Source of the DNA: Neckera pumila
Taxonomy: Eukaryota > Streptophyta > Bryopsida > Hypnales > Neckeraceae
Direction: 5' to 3'
NCBI GenBank assembly: GCA_963969595.1
Contig: OZ018417.1
Coordinates: 9,240,501-9,304,500 of the forward strand
Length of the DNA: 64,000 nt
Shown here: positions 24,212 to 36,474 of the stretch, in pieces
How positions within the stretch are numbered: position 1 is the stretch's first letter
Layout: every line of letters begins with the position of its first letter
Made by a program: the position numbers and the translations under genes
The notes under the pieces: model-generated
What the model was told of the DNA's origin: nothing
Database searches by the model: none
What the model saw: the letters and a program-made list of their open reading frames with translations, nothing else

Positions 24212-27200
24212 ATGGATCCTCAGAAGCTGCCGATGGAGGTGGTGGAAGAGGCAGGGTTTGTGGATCCATTGGGAGCCAAGTCGGCCATTGGAGGATTCGC
24301 TGCAGCAGGAGCAGGCTTGATCTCCAAAGCAGGAGCAACGTCCCGCGCTGCGCAGCGTCTGCGGAAAGGGCCTGCGTCGGATGAGCACGCGCACGCTGTG
24401 GCGGCCGAATGGGATTCGTATAAATCTTCGTTGATGCAGCGGTTTGCGTCCACAGGGACTATCACGGTCACAACGGTAATGCGCGCGGATTGATTTATTC
24501 TTGATGGACTTCACTGCGACCTCGTTAAAGAAAAAGAAGCAATGAAAACAAAATGGGGAAGAGTGGATTGGGGGGAGGCTCTTGATGGAATTTTGCGTGC
24601 ACTTGCTCTAAGCTGGAAATTCGAGGAGTCTTTGAAATTCTGGAGGATGCAAGGCAGTGGTTGTAATGATATTGTTATCGCTAAATTTTTCTTTGTATTC
24701 ATGAGCTCGGATTTTCTTTTGATTACGCTGAAATTCATGATAACGTCGTTAAAGAAGAAACAACACCAGAAAAGGAGATATCATGAAGAGTGGATTGTAG
24801 GAGGTTCTTAATGAATGCTTCGTGGATATGCTCTTAGGTGCAATGTGAGGAGTGATTGAAATTTCAAAGGATGCAATCTTGAGGATTATTGATATTTTTA
24901 TCGCTATTTCACTCTGTAAGTGCTTCTGTTGCAGGGCCTTGACATTTTGTCGAAGGAGCCTAAAGGTGTTTATTCTATTGACCTAGTTTCTTTCTATTCC
25001 GAGAAGTATTGTTGAATTCTGTGCTTGCAATCGTTGAGTGTAAATTTTGAAATGGTAGAGCTCAGGGGTGTAAAGAGGTATCAAACTGCGTTTACATTGA
25101 ATTTTTTAGTAAATTCCATGTTAGTTCATTTTTATGAATTTTTTCTAGCTAGCATACAGCTTTTAAATTTACGTTCATTTACTAGGATTGTTTTTTTGTT
25201 TATTTGAAGGGCAAAAAAAGTCCGTTGCAGCGGCTCACTTGGAACAGTTGGAGGATTCAGACAAAGATGCTCGTATAGAAAGCAAAATAATCTCACAGCA
25301 GGAGTACGTCACCCGTCTACGTGAGCTCAACGATGAGATCGCTCTTGCTTGGATGAATAACGAGCGTGTCGCAGCTCTGAGATTAACAATTAAGGTGTGT
25401 GCTTTAGTGTTATCGCGTATATATTGTGTGATTTTTCTTTTTTTCTTTTTGCCTTCACAGTGGGATGTGTCTAACTATCATGCACCAATGATCTAGTGCT
25501 TCTACCATTTGTCAAACATGAAACGAGGCTGTAATCACTGAAGAGATTTGTTCCTGCATCGAACAATTTGTAGGTGGCCAGGCTGTTGATGGACACCTCT
25601 GTTCCTCAATTCTACCCGACACTGTTTGTCTTAGTGACTGACGTGATGGACACCGTCGGCAGTTTAGTTTGGGATCGAATCAAGAGAAAGTCAGAGGCCG
25701 ATGAATCCGACAATCTGGTGACCTTACTTCCAGGTTAAGCTCCCTGAAACAATCTTACGCTAAGCTATATGATAGTCTTTGTGAGGATTTGTAAAGGCAG
25801 AGGGAGCGGGCAATAGAAATCACAAGTGAAGTTCACCTTGTTTGCTGTGAAACTGAGTGTCGTTGTCCTTTTATCATTTTCACGACTTTGTGTCTTGTCA
25901 ATTTTGATGAGATTAAGAGCCTCATACTTGATTGATTGCACTGTGCAGCTAACTTTACTGCTGACGATGTCCGGCCAGAGGCAAAGGAAACATGCAACAA
26001 TTGGTTCTACAAAATCGGCTGCATTCGTGAACTTCTTCCGCGAATGTGAGTTATTCCTTCCCTTTCACGAGCTGCTTGGTGAAGGTTACTCGCCACGCTG
26101 TTTCGGCCTCACGACAAGACCATTCTTGCAGGAGTCTTGTGCCCGTGAAATGTTTCATTCAGACTTGTCCATGTATTATCACAGCAAGCCTTTCTTCACA
26201 TTTGGTCGTTGCCTTCGTGTAGTTATTTAGAGATTGCGATATTGCGATGCGTAGTCTTTCTGGAAAAGGATCCACCTGTTGGGAGCATTCAGCGGGTAAC
26301 CCTTATGTTGAGGGGGATATCCGATCCGTTAGCTTCCGCTTATGCGCATCTCTATCTAGCTCGCCGGGGTCAAGTTCTTCTGCCCTCCGATTCAGGTTTG
26401 TGAAAGTCTTGGGTGTACATCCAATCTCCACTTTTGCAATAGTTGTGCTTACGTGCTCTTTCGAGATATTAACATGCTGAATCATATTGTTATTTCCTCC
26501 TTCCTTTTCTTCCTCTACAGGGAGATCAACATTATTTAGTTCTAACATCTTGTTTGGGCAGACTTCTGCTTTTTGTTGACAAACTTACTTTGAGCATGCT
26601 CTCACATCATAGGTGGTTGTTTTATTTCAGGCGCTTCTGATGTCCCAAAGAGTTATGGTGCGCTCTCAAGCTTCTTGCAGATGCCTATACCATCAGCGGT
26701 CCCTCCCAGTCGAGGTCCTCAGATTCAAATTCTTACTCTTAATTTCACCAAAACAGACTATGCTCTACTGGAACAATATTCTTCGTTTGAGATTAGCTCT
26801 TGCATTTTCAAAACCAAGTAGCATTGTCAAGTTTAAAGATACGCAAATGCCAAGTCTGGTACTTGGAGGAACAATTGTTAACCTCCTTTTATGCAGGTTA
26901 TCTAATAAATGGTTTGAATGACTACTTAATTCAATACCGACGGGTGCTTTATGGAGATTTCGACAAGAAAATTGGTGCATCCGGGGTGGATCGTCGTTTG
27001 TATATATCACTGGTGGAGCCTGTGTTTGAGTGGATCATGAAATGTATTTTTAAAGGCGCAAATAAGGTTCCCTCCACATCTCATGTCATTCATATGTTGC
27101 ATTGACTACACTCTCTAAATGTGAATCGAGACGAGAATATACATATCCTTAGATATTTCGGCATTGTGGCTGACACTGCGTGTGTGGTTCTGTAAGTGTA

Positions 27201-30200
27201 CGGAGCTGCTATTCATGAAGGTTTGAACGAGGTTTGTGCTACTTTGGGTGTTGGTGAACAGGATGAGATGGCGTTTGTTGTTCATAGGTTCGGAGAGCCT
27301 CAGCCCCCGACTCCTAGACGTAGAGGTGCTAATGGTGGTCAAGAGGATCAGGAGCCAGTCTCTGTCATCGTGCATTACATGCTGAAGCAGTTGCCCCCAG
27401 ATTACATTTCTGGCGAGGCTTTAAATATGTTGAGGTTGGTAAAATCTTGCAAGGATGTGTCACTCTCTCAGGTGAGTTACGACGTCATTCCGCTGTGTGC
27501 ATACTCGGAATATCGTGACTAGTTTTGTTGATACTATGCAAAAACAATAAACCCGTTTTCTTGCTGTTACTGCATCGTGTAGTTCGTATAGAGTACCCCC
27601 AAATTTGGGAAGCGGTCCGGTATTTCTTGAACCCTCTGCTTGACTTAGTTAGAGCTATTTCCTCGAGCTGTAATTTCTATGCCCTGTGTTGTACCAGCAC
27701 CTCAACTACAAGTTGCTAGGGGAAAAGTTTTGTGAGTGCAACCCTCCTTATGAAGATCAACTAGCCATCCTTGATGAAGCATGGAAGGTAAGCATGGAAG
27801 GCATTCTCTGAAATTTAGAGAAACAAATGTTTATTGCCGGTTTTACGCTACTGTCTCTATTTTCTTCAAATCAATGTAATCCGATTAACAGATCGCTACC
27901 ATTTCACTGTATGTTTGCATTCATGGGTAAAGTTCGGATTGACGGCAAGGTTGTTACTACTGTTTCACCTTAATTTACAATTGCCTCGCAGGTCGTCATG
28001 ACTTTTTCTAAGTTGCCTGAGTATATGGCAGTAGCTGATGTCTTTGTGGACTACGTACTACAGTACTGCACAGTGAGTGTCTGACCAGAGTTTCTCCGAG
28101 CAATGAGAAGGTTTAACTTCTAGGACAATAACCTGATTCGAATTTTTGAATGCCAGAAGGGCCCTCGCATTTGAATGACTCAGTATTATGTGGACGAGGG
28201 TGACAAATTTGTGCTCTTACCTGACTTGTATGCAGGAAGTGGAGCTCGCTATACTACTGAATGATGTCTTGAAACACCTAAACAACGGTGATGTATCAGA
28301 CACGGTTCTGCTATCACTGGAATCGATCGTCTTTAAGCTGGTCACGCATTACACAGACATCACCAAAGTTTTGAACTTGGTGCGTTTCTTCCATCCATCT
28401 TCTAGTCTAGCAACATTCCTCACACTTGCACATATGCCGGTTGTGGAGGCTTCCAACGTCTGTAACTTGATCCATGATGATCATTTCATTTCAGATCCAT
28501 GATGAGGTAGTACCCTTATGATTTTAGTCGAGAGCATCTAGTTGCAATCTTTTCTGAGTGTGAAATGTCGTGGACGTAGGCACATGTTGTAGATATTCTC
28601 GATGTTTTTGGCGGAGAAATTCGCCTCTCTGTGTACAAACGAATTTTAGCTTCCGTCACCAGGTATGTGTTTTCTGATTGGAATGAAAATAGGTTGAACT
28701 TGATAGGGCATCGTTTACTTGATGTCGGGAGATATTCATGATTTTTCCCCTACCCTAAATTTTTGGGGAAAATCGTTTCAAAATCTCTCATGCTTCAGTG
28801 ATCGCAGTGTATTCTCTGTACGTTTGCGAACTGGTTAACGTATTTTGGCCGTCTTTCTGTTTGTTTTAGTGAAAAGTAGAATTCTGAAGACAAAAGTATC
28901 ATTAATGGTAATGTGTATTAAACTGTGCACAAATTTCACAGGAGCAACCAAAAAATTAGTGACCCTGTTACACGTCACATTGTTTTCGAGCAGTGTCGTG
29001 TTTTGCATGACTCACTCGACAGCCTGAGCAGTGAAGATGACCGCCGTCAAATTACCAGACTCATTGCCCGCTTCGTCCACCTTGTAGGTGTTTCTTTTGT
29101 CACATTTACTTTAGCACTGTGAAATCTACGTTCCTGAGTTTTTGTGCTCCATGAAGTTATGTCGGGACATCAGCGTTCACTTTGTTTAGCAGGCTCACTA
29201 AAGAGTTAATAATATTTTTACCTGCTTGGTGGTTTTTGTTCTTTTAGTGGAAACTGAGTCTCAGATGGTGAATGCTTCCAGTGACTTACTGTTGTTTTTC
29301 GCAACTTACAGTTAGACCATGGACTTGACTTGGAGCAGCATCTTGCGTTCCTTGTTGACTGTCGGGCAACTTTTGGCAACATGGATCTCCTCCGAGTGAT
29401 TTTCTTCCCTCTAGTAGCTCGCTTAGTGTATATCATTAAAATGTCTCTTAACAATAAAAAATATTGCTTGATTATTATGCAGAAGCCGTATTTGTTCCTG
29501 ATTAGAAATGATGGTCTTTTAAGGTATATAGCTAGACATGCGTTTGAGTCTTACTCCATTATCTAAAGAGTAACTCTTAAGAATGGGTTTTTCCAGGAGA
29601 CCGTGGTGCATGCTAGTAATCGCTTGTCTGTATCTTCTCTACAAAAGACGGGGGGTTTGTCTAACAAGCAGACGATTGAATTCGTGAAGGCTTGTGTCAC
29701 TTTTAATGCGATCACAATCCCATCCATTTCAAGCATTATACCTCGAATTCATCTGTTTCTTGAGACAGCAGAGGTGGGACCCTGAGGTTTACGTGTGCGT
29801 GAAATTCATCCTATATTCAACCAGAAAGCTGAGAGTGTTTTTCCTACGTAATCAGTTCATAAGAGGGTGAACTTACCAACATTGATTTATTGTAGTGGTA
29901 TTCTATAATGCAGGCAGCTTTCATGAACGGTTTGCTTTCTCACACGGAAGATCTTATCAAGACTGCACTTAAGTGCTTACAAGACTCATCAATCGGTGAT
30001 GGTAATTCTACACTTTTCTTGACAATTGGAATGGCTTATCCTTTCAGGTTGAACTGAATGCCCTCCATTGTGTATGGATCTGCTGTAAGATAAATCACTG
30101 TGGTGAATTGAACAAGGTTTAATATATTTTATGCAGATCCAATTAATTTATGTTTTTTCTGTGACCTTCAGTTTCAAAGCCAAAGGAGTTTGAGGAGGCT

Positions 30201-32070
30201 ATTTGTAGCTTCTTACAAAAGTTGTTATCGTTTCTGATGCTGGTTCCAGGTTAGGCATTATAATTAAGTTCTTCTCAACTATTCTCAGACGTATCTAATT
30301 CTTTGACGAGGACTTATCCACTAATTACAGTATTTAGGTTTACACTTGTCATTAAGCTTGTTGTTATCATTGAGCATGATAAACTCTCTTATTACTGTTT
30401 GAGTTCAAGAAATAAACTGTCAAGGTTTTAGCATGCCTAACGGAGATTGCAAGTCCATGCAGGACACCCAGAGCTTGGCGCATTTTATCTTCTTAAGGGA
30501 ATTCTGACCCTTCTAGATACAAGGCCCAGGTACGGCATATAGGATCTAGTTTCAAAGCCTTTTTCTAAATGCTTTGTACATTTTATTATTGTGATGAAAG
30601 ACAAAGAGGAGAAACGTTCTGATTAGAAAAAATCATGTGGTCTCTAGATTGGTAACTGGCCGAAGAAGGTTGCGGGTCTTGTGTGGAGTTGTATGCATGC
30701 TTGCAGCACTTCGTGAAGGGAAATACCTGCACTACTCTATCAACGATCAGGTTCACATTCTCCAATTACATCAGAATATTTTCCTGTTATCTTCCAATTA
30801 TGAGTATCAGTATATTTTCAGAGAAGACTGAAGTTTATCATCTTACTTCTACTGCTTCTGACTTTCATTTTAATCCCATCAATCTTTTGACCTTTATTGT
30901 CTAAACTCTATCACTCCTTTTGCAGGTGGATAAGAATGATGTTCTTTACTTTGAAGACCCTTTGTACGAGGAAGAATTGGCGGAGATCATTGCCATTGTA
31001 GTGGACATGTTGGTTACGTGTCTTGAACAAGACGACGATAAGGTACAGTTCGTAGTCATCTAATCTTGTAAGCAAAGTTTGTTTTGTTTTGTCTATTATA
31101 ATGCCCTAGATCTCCATGACCATTGGACCGAAGGGTGTTCTTATTATCGTTGAGAGCACATTGGCGATTTCACAAGATTTGGGCCTATTGGGCGGGAGGC
31201 ATGGAATTTCAAAGTATTTTTGCATTGGAAATCATAGAAGTTGGAAAATTAGCCAAAATTTCCATTTGAGCATAGTTTGGAGCCACCGTAATTGTGGCAA
31301 TGACATAGGCCGAGTACTTTTCTTTATGGTCATGATCGTCGAACTTTATTTGTAAACATTTTTTTTGCGAAATTCTGTTTTTTGTCTGGATGCATCATGG
31401 TGACAAACATGTTAATATCTAAGGTGGTGTCTGCATTTTCTTGATGCAGGCACAAAAGGGATATCAATACCTTGATGCTTGCAATGCGCTTGTCACAGCT
31501 TTCAAGGTATTTTTAGACTGTACCCGTCCGTATTCCTTACAAGCATTAGTTTTTTAGTATAATCTAAATAAGTTATAGAAGATAGTAGAAGATAGTAGCG
31601 TACGGTTGTGAGGATCCCTGAAAATTGTTCGTACTACCTCTGTCCCACTAAAAAGCTCTTGATTTTACCTCCTGTTTTTTTTAGTAGTTTTGAGTACGTA
31701 TATTGGAAGCTTGCTTGGGTCCAATTTTTATTTTGGTTGCATTGAACAGATACAATGTTCTTCATGGATTGTGGTGACATAAAATTTAGACCATTCTGAA
31801 TTATACATTTTACAACATGGTCAATGAAATTAGGTCAAGAAAAACATGAGATACAATAAGGAGCTTTTTAGTGGGACAGAGGTAGTAGTAGCCAAGGGTT
31901 GTGTTTCTATCTTCTTTTCTACTGACTTTGTTCTTGACGTGTTACAGGTTGATGGGGATCTGAAAATTCTTTGCAGTGGCTTTCTCCAGAAAGCGTCAGC
32001 TGTCTTGCCAGAGACCGATGCATATCTTCAAGTTACGACACGGTTTGTACAAAGGAAAGGAATCACATGA
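24212..32070 (+). CDS. VPS35L: VPS35L (retriever complex subunit, VPS35 endosomal protein-sorting factor-like)
   Basis: Twenty-three exons join to about 921 codons, close to the 963 residues of the human protein. In animals VPS35L scaffolds retriever with VPS26C and VPS29 and recycles endosomal cargo; in plants this role is inferred. Exons: 24212-24475, 24935-24965, 25210-25394, 25574-25733, 25949-26045, 26223-26395, 26897-27066, about 27232-27471, 27698-27787, 27992-28072, 28236-28379, 28495-28506, 28580-28662, 28942-29083, 29312-29395, 29597-29773, 29914-30001, 30172-30249, 30473-30539, 30648-30750, 30926-31042, 31450-31506, 31948-32070. Family-typical blocks include [70 protein letters not shown] and [18 protein letters not shown]. 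The N-terminal 88 residues are Ala/Gly-rich and less certain. The acceptor of exon 8 is a choice made by phase. A Stowaway-like MITE sits in the last intron. Confidence 0.9.
28495..28506 (+). other. 12-nt microexon of VPS35L
   Basis: Four codons (Ile-His-Asp-Glu) are flanked by TTTCAG before and GTAGTA after. Including it joins KVLNL to [12 protein letters not shown] in phase 0 and keeps the alignment with the animal protein. The string GATCCATGATGA occurs twice, at the microexon and about 25 bp upstream, so a small duplication has created a decoy copy in the intron. Confidence 0.7.
31634..31885. mobile_element. Stowaway-like (Tc1/mariner) MITE in the last VPS35L intron
   Basis: The 252-bp element begins CTACCTCTGTCCCACTAAAA and ends TTTTAGTGGGACAGAGGTAG, inverted partners. 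TA lies directly on both sides (31632-31633 and 31886-31887), the expected target duplication. The CTMCCTCTGTCCCA terminus is the classic plant Stowaway signature. It lies fully inside the intron 31507-31947. Confidence 0.9.
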
Positions 32071-33768
32071 TTTAACGGAGCTCTATAAACTTATTCAGCC
32101 TTAAGTCTGGTTATGGATGATTACCCAAGTTTTTTGTAAATGATTTCTTAGGTTCTGTATAAAATTCTTTCTCAAATTGGTGATGTGATATTCATGGTCT
32201 AGGATTTCTGGGAGTTACTTCAGTTTTCCGACATTATTTCTCATGCACAGAACCGTAACCATTTGAATTACTCCATGATACAAAATTTGCCACCAAATAC
32301 ACAGACCTAGACTTTGCACTCTTTTCCTTATTATCATGTTCGTGTGCAGCTTAGTATGAGAGAACAAAGTATGTGATATTAGAGAAGGTGATCTTGTAAA
32401 GGATTGAATGTATTCAATACATTGTTCACCAGATCATCAGTGCCCTTCCATGGATCCTTAGGCTGAGTCTTAAGTTTAAGATGGTTTATTGTCTTTCCTG
32501 TCATTGGCTCTGCCTCCAGGAATATACCTGTTCTTGCCCAATTAGTGTTGAAGGGAAGTCCTACGTTTCAGGAATGTAAAAGGAACCCCCAAACACTGAG
32601 GTGAAACAATCTTATTAAGTAATTGTGATTGGTTGATTTATGAAAAGTTGTAAGGAATCTTGTCATCCCAAGTATTGTTCCAAACTTGTCGTAGGACACC
32701 AACTTTATTTGGATGGGAGGTCAAATAAGAAGTTTCGGAAGATTTTGGAGCCAATACTGGGAGCGTTGAGGCACTATTTTGAACACCACACCATACCCTA
32801 TTCTATTGTTGCTGTGGCAAGGAAATGGTCCAATTGGGGCTGTTCTAAGAAGGATAACCTACTAAGCCTATCCAATGTATTTCCATGCAGTTTTGGGGAG
32901 AAAATGGTGGCTAGTTCAAAGTTGACGAGTGAAATTGAAAAAAAAATTGGTTGCAATTTGTAAATGTCAAAAAAAAAAATGAAAAAATCTGTAAAATTTT
33001 CTATTTAGAAAAAATATCCAGCCTCAACTTGAAAACCGGTTCAATATGGGAATTCAAATGGAAAATAGCTGGTAAAACTCAAAAAATATCCCCAAGAACC
33101 CAATATTGTTTCCATGGCCCCAAAGTCAAAGGGTCGGAACAATAAGGTCCCTCTCTCTTACACCAATTGTCAATAGGAAAACTTGTGGAGGGCCATTACG
33201 CCAGGGAGCACTAGTCAACTGCCATTCTTCTAATTGGTCACAAACCTGGACAATACGTAGCTTCACCAACCACCGTCCGCCACGTCCGCAACCCCACACT
33301 CCAAAAACCCTCAAGGCGTAGTTCCCAAGACCAGCTGACCAGCCCCGCCTCTCCCAAATTCATTTCAAACCAACAACTTCACTTTTAACTTACTTCAAAC
33401 GCAGAACTTACTAGTTACTAGTTACTACTTCTACAGTTCTACCTTCCGCAGCCAGAACTAGCAGCCAGATGAGCTTATTACAAGCAGCCAGAACAGAGAG
33501 CAATTCGTAGTTTTCCTCCACGAACTCATTAAGCTTACAGGAAAGTTTGCGCAGATCAGCAGAGCTCGGAAGCTCCGAAGCTTCCCCACCACCCGACATT
33601 CTATTCCCGCAATGTACTTGTCCCAAACTACAATCCCAACAGCCTCACCTTTTTGGCCTTCTTATTAAGTTAGGTTTTGGTTCAAGCACTTGAAGCTGAA
33701 TTCAATTCCCAGAGATTTAGGGTTGCGAGTTGCGAGTTGGGTGCTTGCGATCGAGGCTGGGAGCTAGG
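32071..33768. other. VPS35L 3' flank and p24 upstream region
   Basis: No further gene was recognised. A 107-codon frame at 32640-32963 has no domain. From about 33130 the sequence becomes GC-richer and is probably the promoter and leader of the p24 gene at 33769. ATG-initiated frames there are short and unconvincing. Confidence 0.4.
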
Positions 33769-36474
33769 ATGGAGCAGCAGCTGGGGAGCAAGGGACGGTG
33801 GCAACAGGGGATTCTAGTGCTGGCCGTGTGGCTAGTTTTGCAAGGAGCGAAGGCAGCGGAGGGGATCCGATTTGTGATCGACAAGAAGGAATGCTGGCAA
33901 CACGAAGTGCCTTTCGATGGGGATCAAGTGCGCGTCTCGTACGTCGTCATCAAGTCGGACAGTTCGTGGAGCTTCGACCACACCGCCGTTGGACTGGACC
34001 TCATTGTGCGTCTCAAAATCGCTTTTTGAATGAATGTGCATGATGCTTATGGCTTTGATTCCTGTTTTCCCTGGGAATGCGTCTCTTTGAAATGTTGTGG
34101 AGTGCTTGTTTTTTCGGTAGCTAGATGAATGGACGCTGAAAATAAAAAATGTGGCCAAAAGCAGGTGTTACTGACTTACTTAGTAAGCAAGCTTAGATTT
34201 GGTAGATAGAAGGAATAAAACTGAAATGGTGGCAAAAGTAGTTGTTACCTACTTCGTAAGGATGTTCGGTTTCGGTAGCTAGAAGAGTATACTCCGGCAT
34301 TAAAACTGTAGCTAGAAGAATGTATGCTGAAATTAATATTGCAGCAAGCATCCGTTGTTCCTGACTTCGTAAGCTGGTTTATATGTGCGAGCTAGAAGAA
34401 ATGCAGTGATGTTGCGGCAAAAGTATCTGTTGCATGTTTGGTTTTGAGAGCTAGAAGAATGCACGCTGAAATTGAAATTGTGGTGGAAGCAGGTGTTACT
34501 TAGTAAGCAGGTTTGGTTTTGGTAGCTAGAAGAAATGCTCCGAAGTTGTGACCAAAAAAGCATCTGTTACCTACTTAGTAAGTATGTTTGGTTTTGGTAG
34601 CTAGAAGAATGTACGCTGAAATTGAAACTGTAGCAAACATCAGGTATTACGTACTTAGTTAGAATGGGGTGGGGGGTAGCACTGAAATTTGGTGGCAAAA
34701 CTTGCTTACCTGCTTGGGAAGTATGTTTGATTTGGGTAGATTGAAGAATGGACGCTGAAATGGAAATTGTTGCAAAAAGCAGGGGTTACTTGCTTGGTAA
34801 TAAGCAGGTTTGTTTTTTGTACCTAGAAGAAAGGCACTGAAGTTGTGGCAAAAGCTTGTGTCACCTACTTAGTACTCCGCAGTACTTATTAAGCGTGTTT
34901 GGTTTTGGTAGCTAGAAGAATGTACCCTGAAATTGTGGTGTTTCAAACTTTATGGTTGCTAGAGGAGCTCCTGAGTAGTTGGGCATGTATTTTAGCAGGT
35001 ACTGTGAAAGTAGAGCCTATTTATGCGAGAGAGTATACAGATCCACAATTAGAGATGTTATTTTCTTAACCACGTTGGATTTTCTCATTGCTGGACATAA
35101 CTTAAATGGTTAGATCCTGTTCAATGAAGGGTCTAAAGGAGGAGGACAAGATTATATGAGGGATCCATGTTTTTCATATCCGATGCTTGGTTGCCTCTCT
35201 GCAGAAATGGGCTCCATGGAGGCTTATGAGTTTTGATTGACCAGGGTTTTGAATGCAGGTGGAGGGGCCTGCAGGCCACCAGGTGCACACTTCTAAAGCC
35301 AAAGTGGAGGACAAATTTGACTTCGTAGCGGCTCGCAAAGGGCTGTACAAGTTCTGCTTCTTCAATCGGAATCAAATCCATGAGACTGTTGATTTTGATG
35401 TGCATGTTGGCTACCACATTGTTAGCGCTGACGAGGAACACATCAAAGATGGTGAGTAGTCTTGTTTAGATCGTCCCTTCCTTACTGACATTAGTAAACA
35501 ATTCAGGTAGACACAATAAATGGAGGATTAGATGGCAAGCTCTATAGCATTCTCCATGCAAACCTCTTCATTTCCAATGCTCGCTAAATGCTTGTTGGAA
35601 TTGGATTTAATCCACTTTGTTTGAAGTGCTAACTGGAGGATTCTAAGGAGGCCATGTCTTCCATTCATTGATGCAGGAATGGGGTGGAAGTGCAAATCCA
35701 CGCAATTGTTGAAATTTTGGTTTTCAGAGTTGGTATGTCACTGAAATAGGATGGTTGAATTGCAGAGCATATTGAGCCGTTGATGCTGCAAATCGAGAGG
35801 CTAGAGGAATCCATGTACTCCATCCAGTTTGAGCAACACTGGCTCCTTGCACAGACTGACCGTCAAGAGCTTGGTATGCATTCAACCTGCATTTCATAAA
35901 TTTTGTTCGTAATCAGTAGCTCATCTGATTTGGAAATTGCACTCTTCATTCTAAGAAGTATTGGTTACACTAGTTTGAACTAATCAAAATTTGGTCGAAT
36001 CATTTAGTATCCCCACATTTGGAAACCGAATACAAATAATCCAATGCGTCTAAATTTTAGTGACACTTGCTCCTCTAAATCAGACGACATTATCTGCGTC
36101 CCTATAAACATTTTAACATATGTAAGTGTAAATGTTGGTGGATGTTTTGAGCTTTGGATAGATCTCAAGGTACAGAGACAAATCTGTTGAGATCAAATTT
36201 TTATGATCATGTATACTAATTTCTTTTGCAACTCATTCGAAGTGGGAAGTTGTAGATCACCATTGAACAAACCATAAACAATTTATTTGTATTATGACCG
36301 ACGTTTTCTAATTTGTTGGGTGTGGGATTTTGTGGTGCAGTTAATAAATCAATGAGCAAGCGATTTATGTACAAGGCGGTGCTGGAGGCCTTTGCCCTAG
36401 TGGGATGCAGTGTGCTCCAGGTTGTGTTGCTGCGACGGCTTTTTGAAAGGAAGCTCAACATGTCACGAGTTTAG
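33769..36474 (+). CDS. p24 family protein, beta subfamily (emp24/gp25L GOLD-domain cargo receptor)
   Basis: Four exons (33769-34005, 35259-35451, 35766-35873, 36341-36474) give 223 residues. p24 proteins cycle between ER and Golgi in COPI and COPII vesicles and select cargo, including GPI-anchored proteins. Residues 1-29 form a signal peptide (ILVLAVWLVLQGAKA). The lumenal GOLD domain follows with its two cysteines at about 42 and 112 and the typical IRFVIDKKECW, VSYVVIKSDSSW and YKFCFFN blocks. A coiled-coil region (EPLMLQIERLEESMYSIQFE, QHWLLAQTDRQ) precedes one membrane helix at about 192-211. The tail is RRLFERKLNMSRV, matching plant p24-beta3 proteins, which end FERKLGMSRV. All splice sites are GT-AG. 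Intron 1 is 1.25 kb and mostly tandem repeat. Confidence 0.95.
34117..34940. repeat. Degenerate tandem repeat filling intron 1 of the p24 gene
   Basis: About eleven or twelve decayed copies are spaced roughly 60-90 bp apart. The core is GGTAGCTAGAAGAATG, then ACGCTGAAATTGAAATTGTG, GCAAAAGCAGGTGTTACCTA and CTTAGTAAGCAGGTTTGGTT. Two forms tend to alternate: one with AGAATGTACGCTGAAATTG and one with AGAAATGCTCCGAAGTTGTG. This gives an apparent period near 150 bp. Copies contain many small indels, so the array is old. Confidence 0.8.

Noticed and set aside
23718..24338. Open frames on both strands through 23.7-24.3 kb with repeating Trp-Asp-Gln or Trp-Ser-Gln residues
   Set aside because: They are produced by the stop-free 25-bp minisatellite; a unit length not divisible by three opens all frames.
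26631..26660. A 27-nt in-phase mini-exon between VPS35L exons 6 and 7
   Set aside because: Splice sites are possible, but the protein aligns well without it and RNA evidence would be needed.
27196..27231. Earlier start of VPS35L exon 8 after the AG at 27195-27196
   Set aside because: Phase does not match exon 7 and would force a stop; the acceptor at 27230-27231 keeps the frame.
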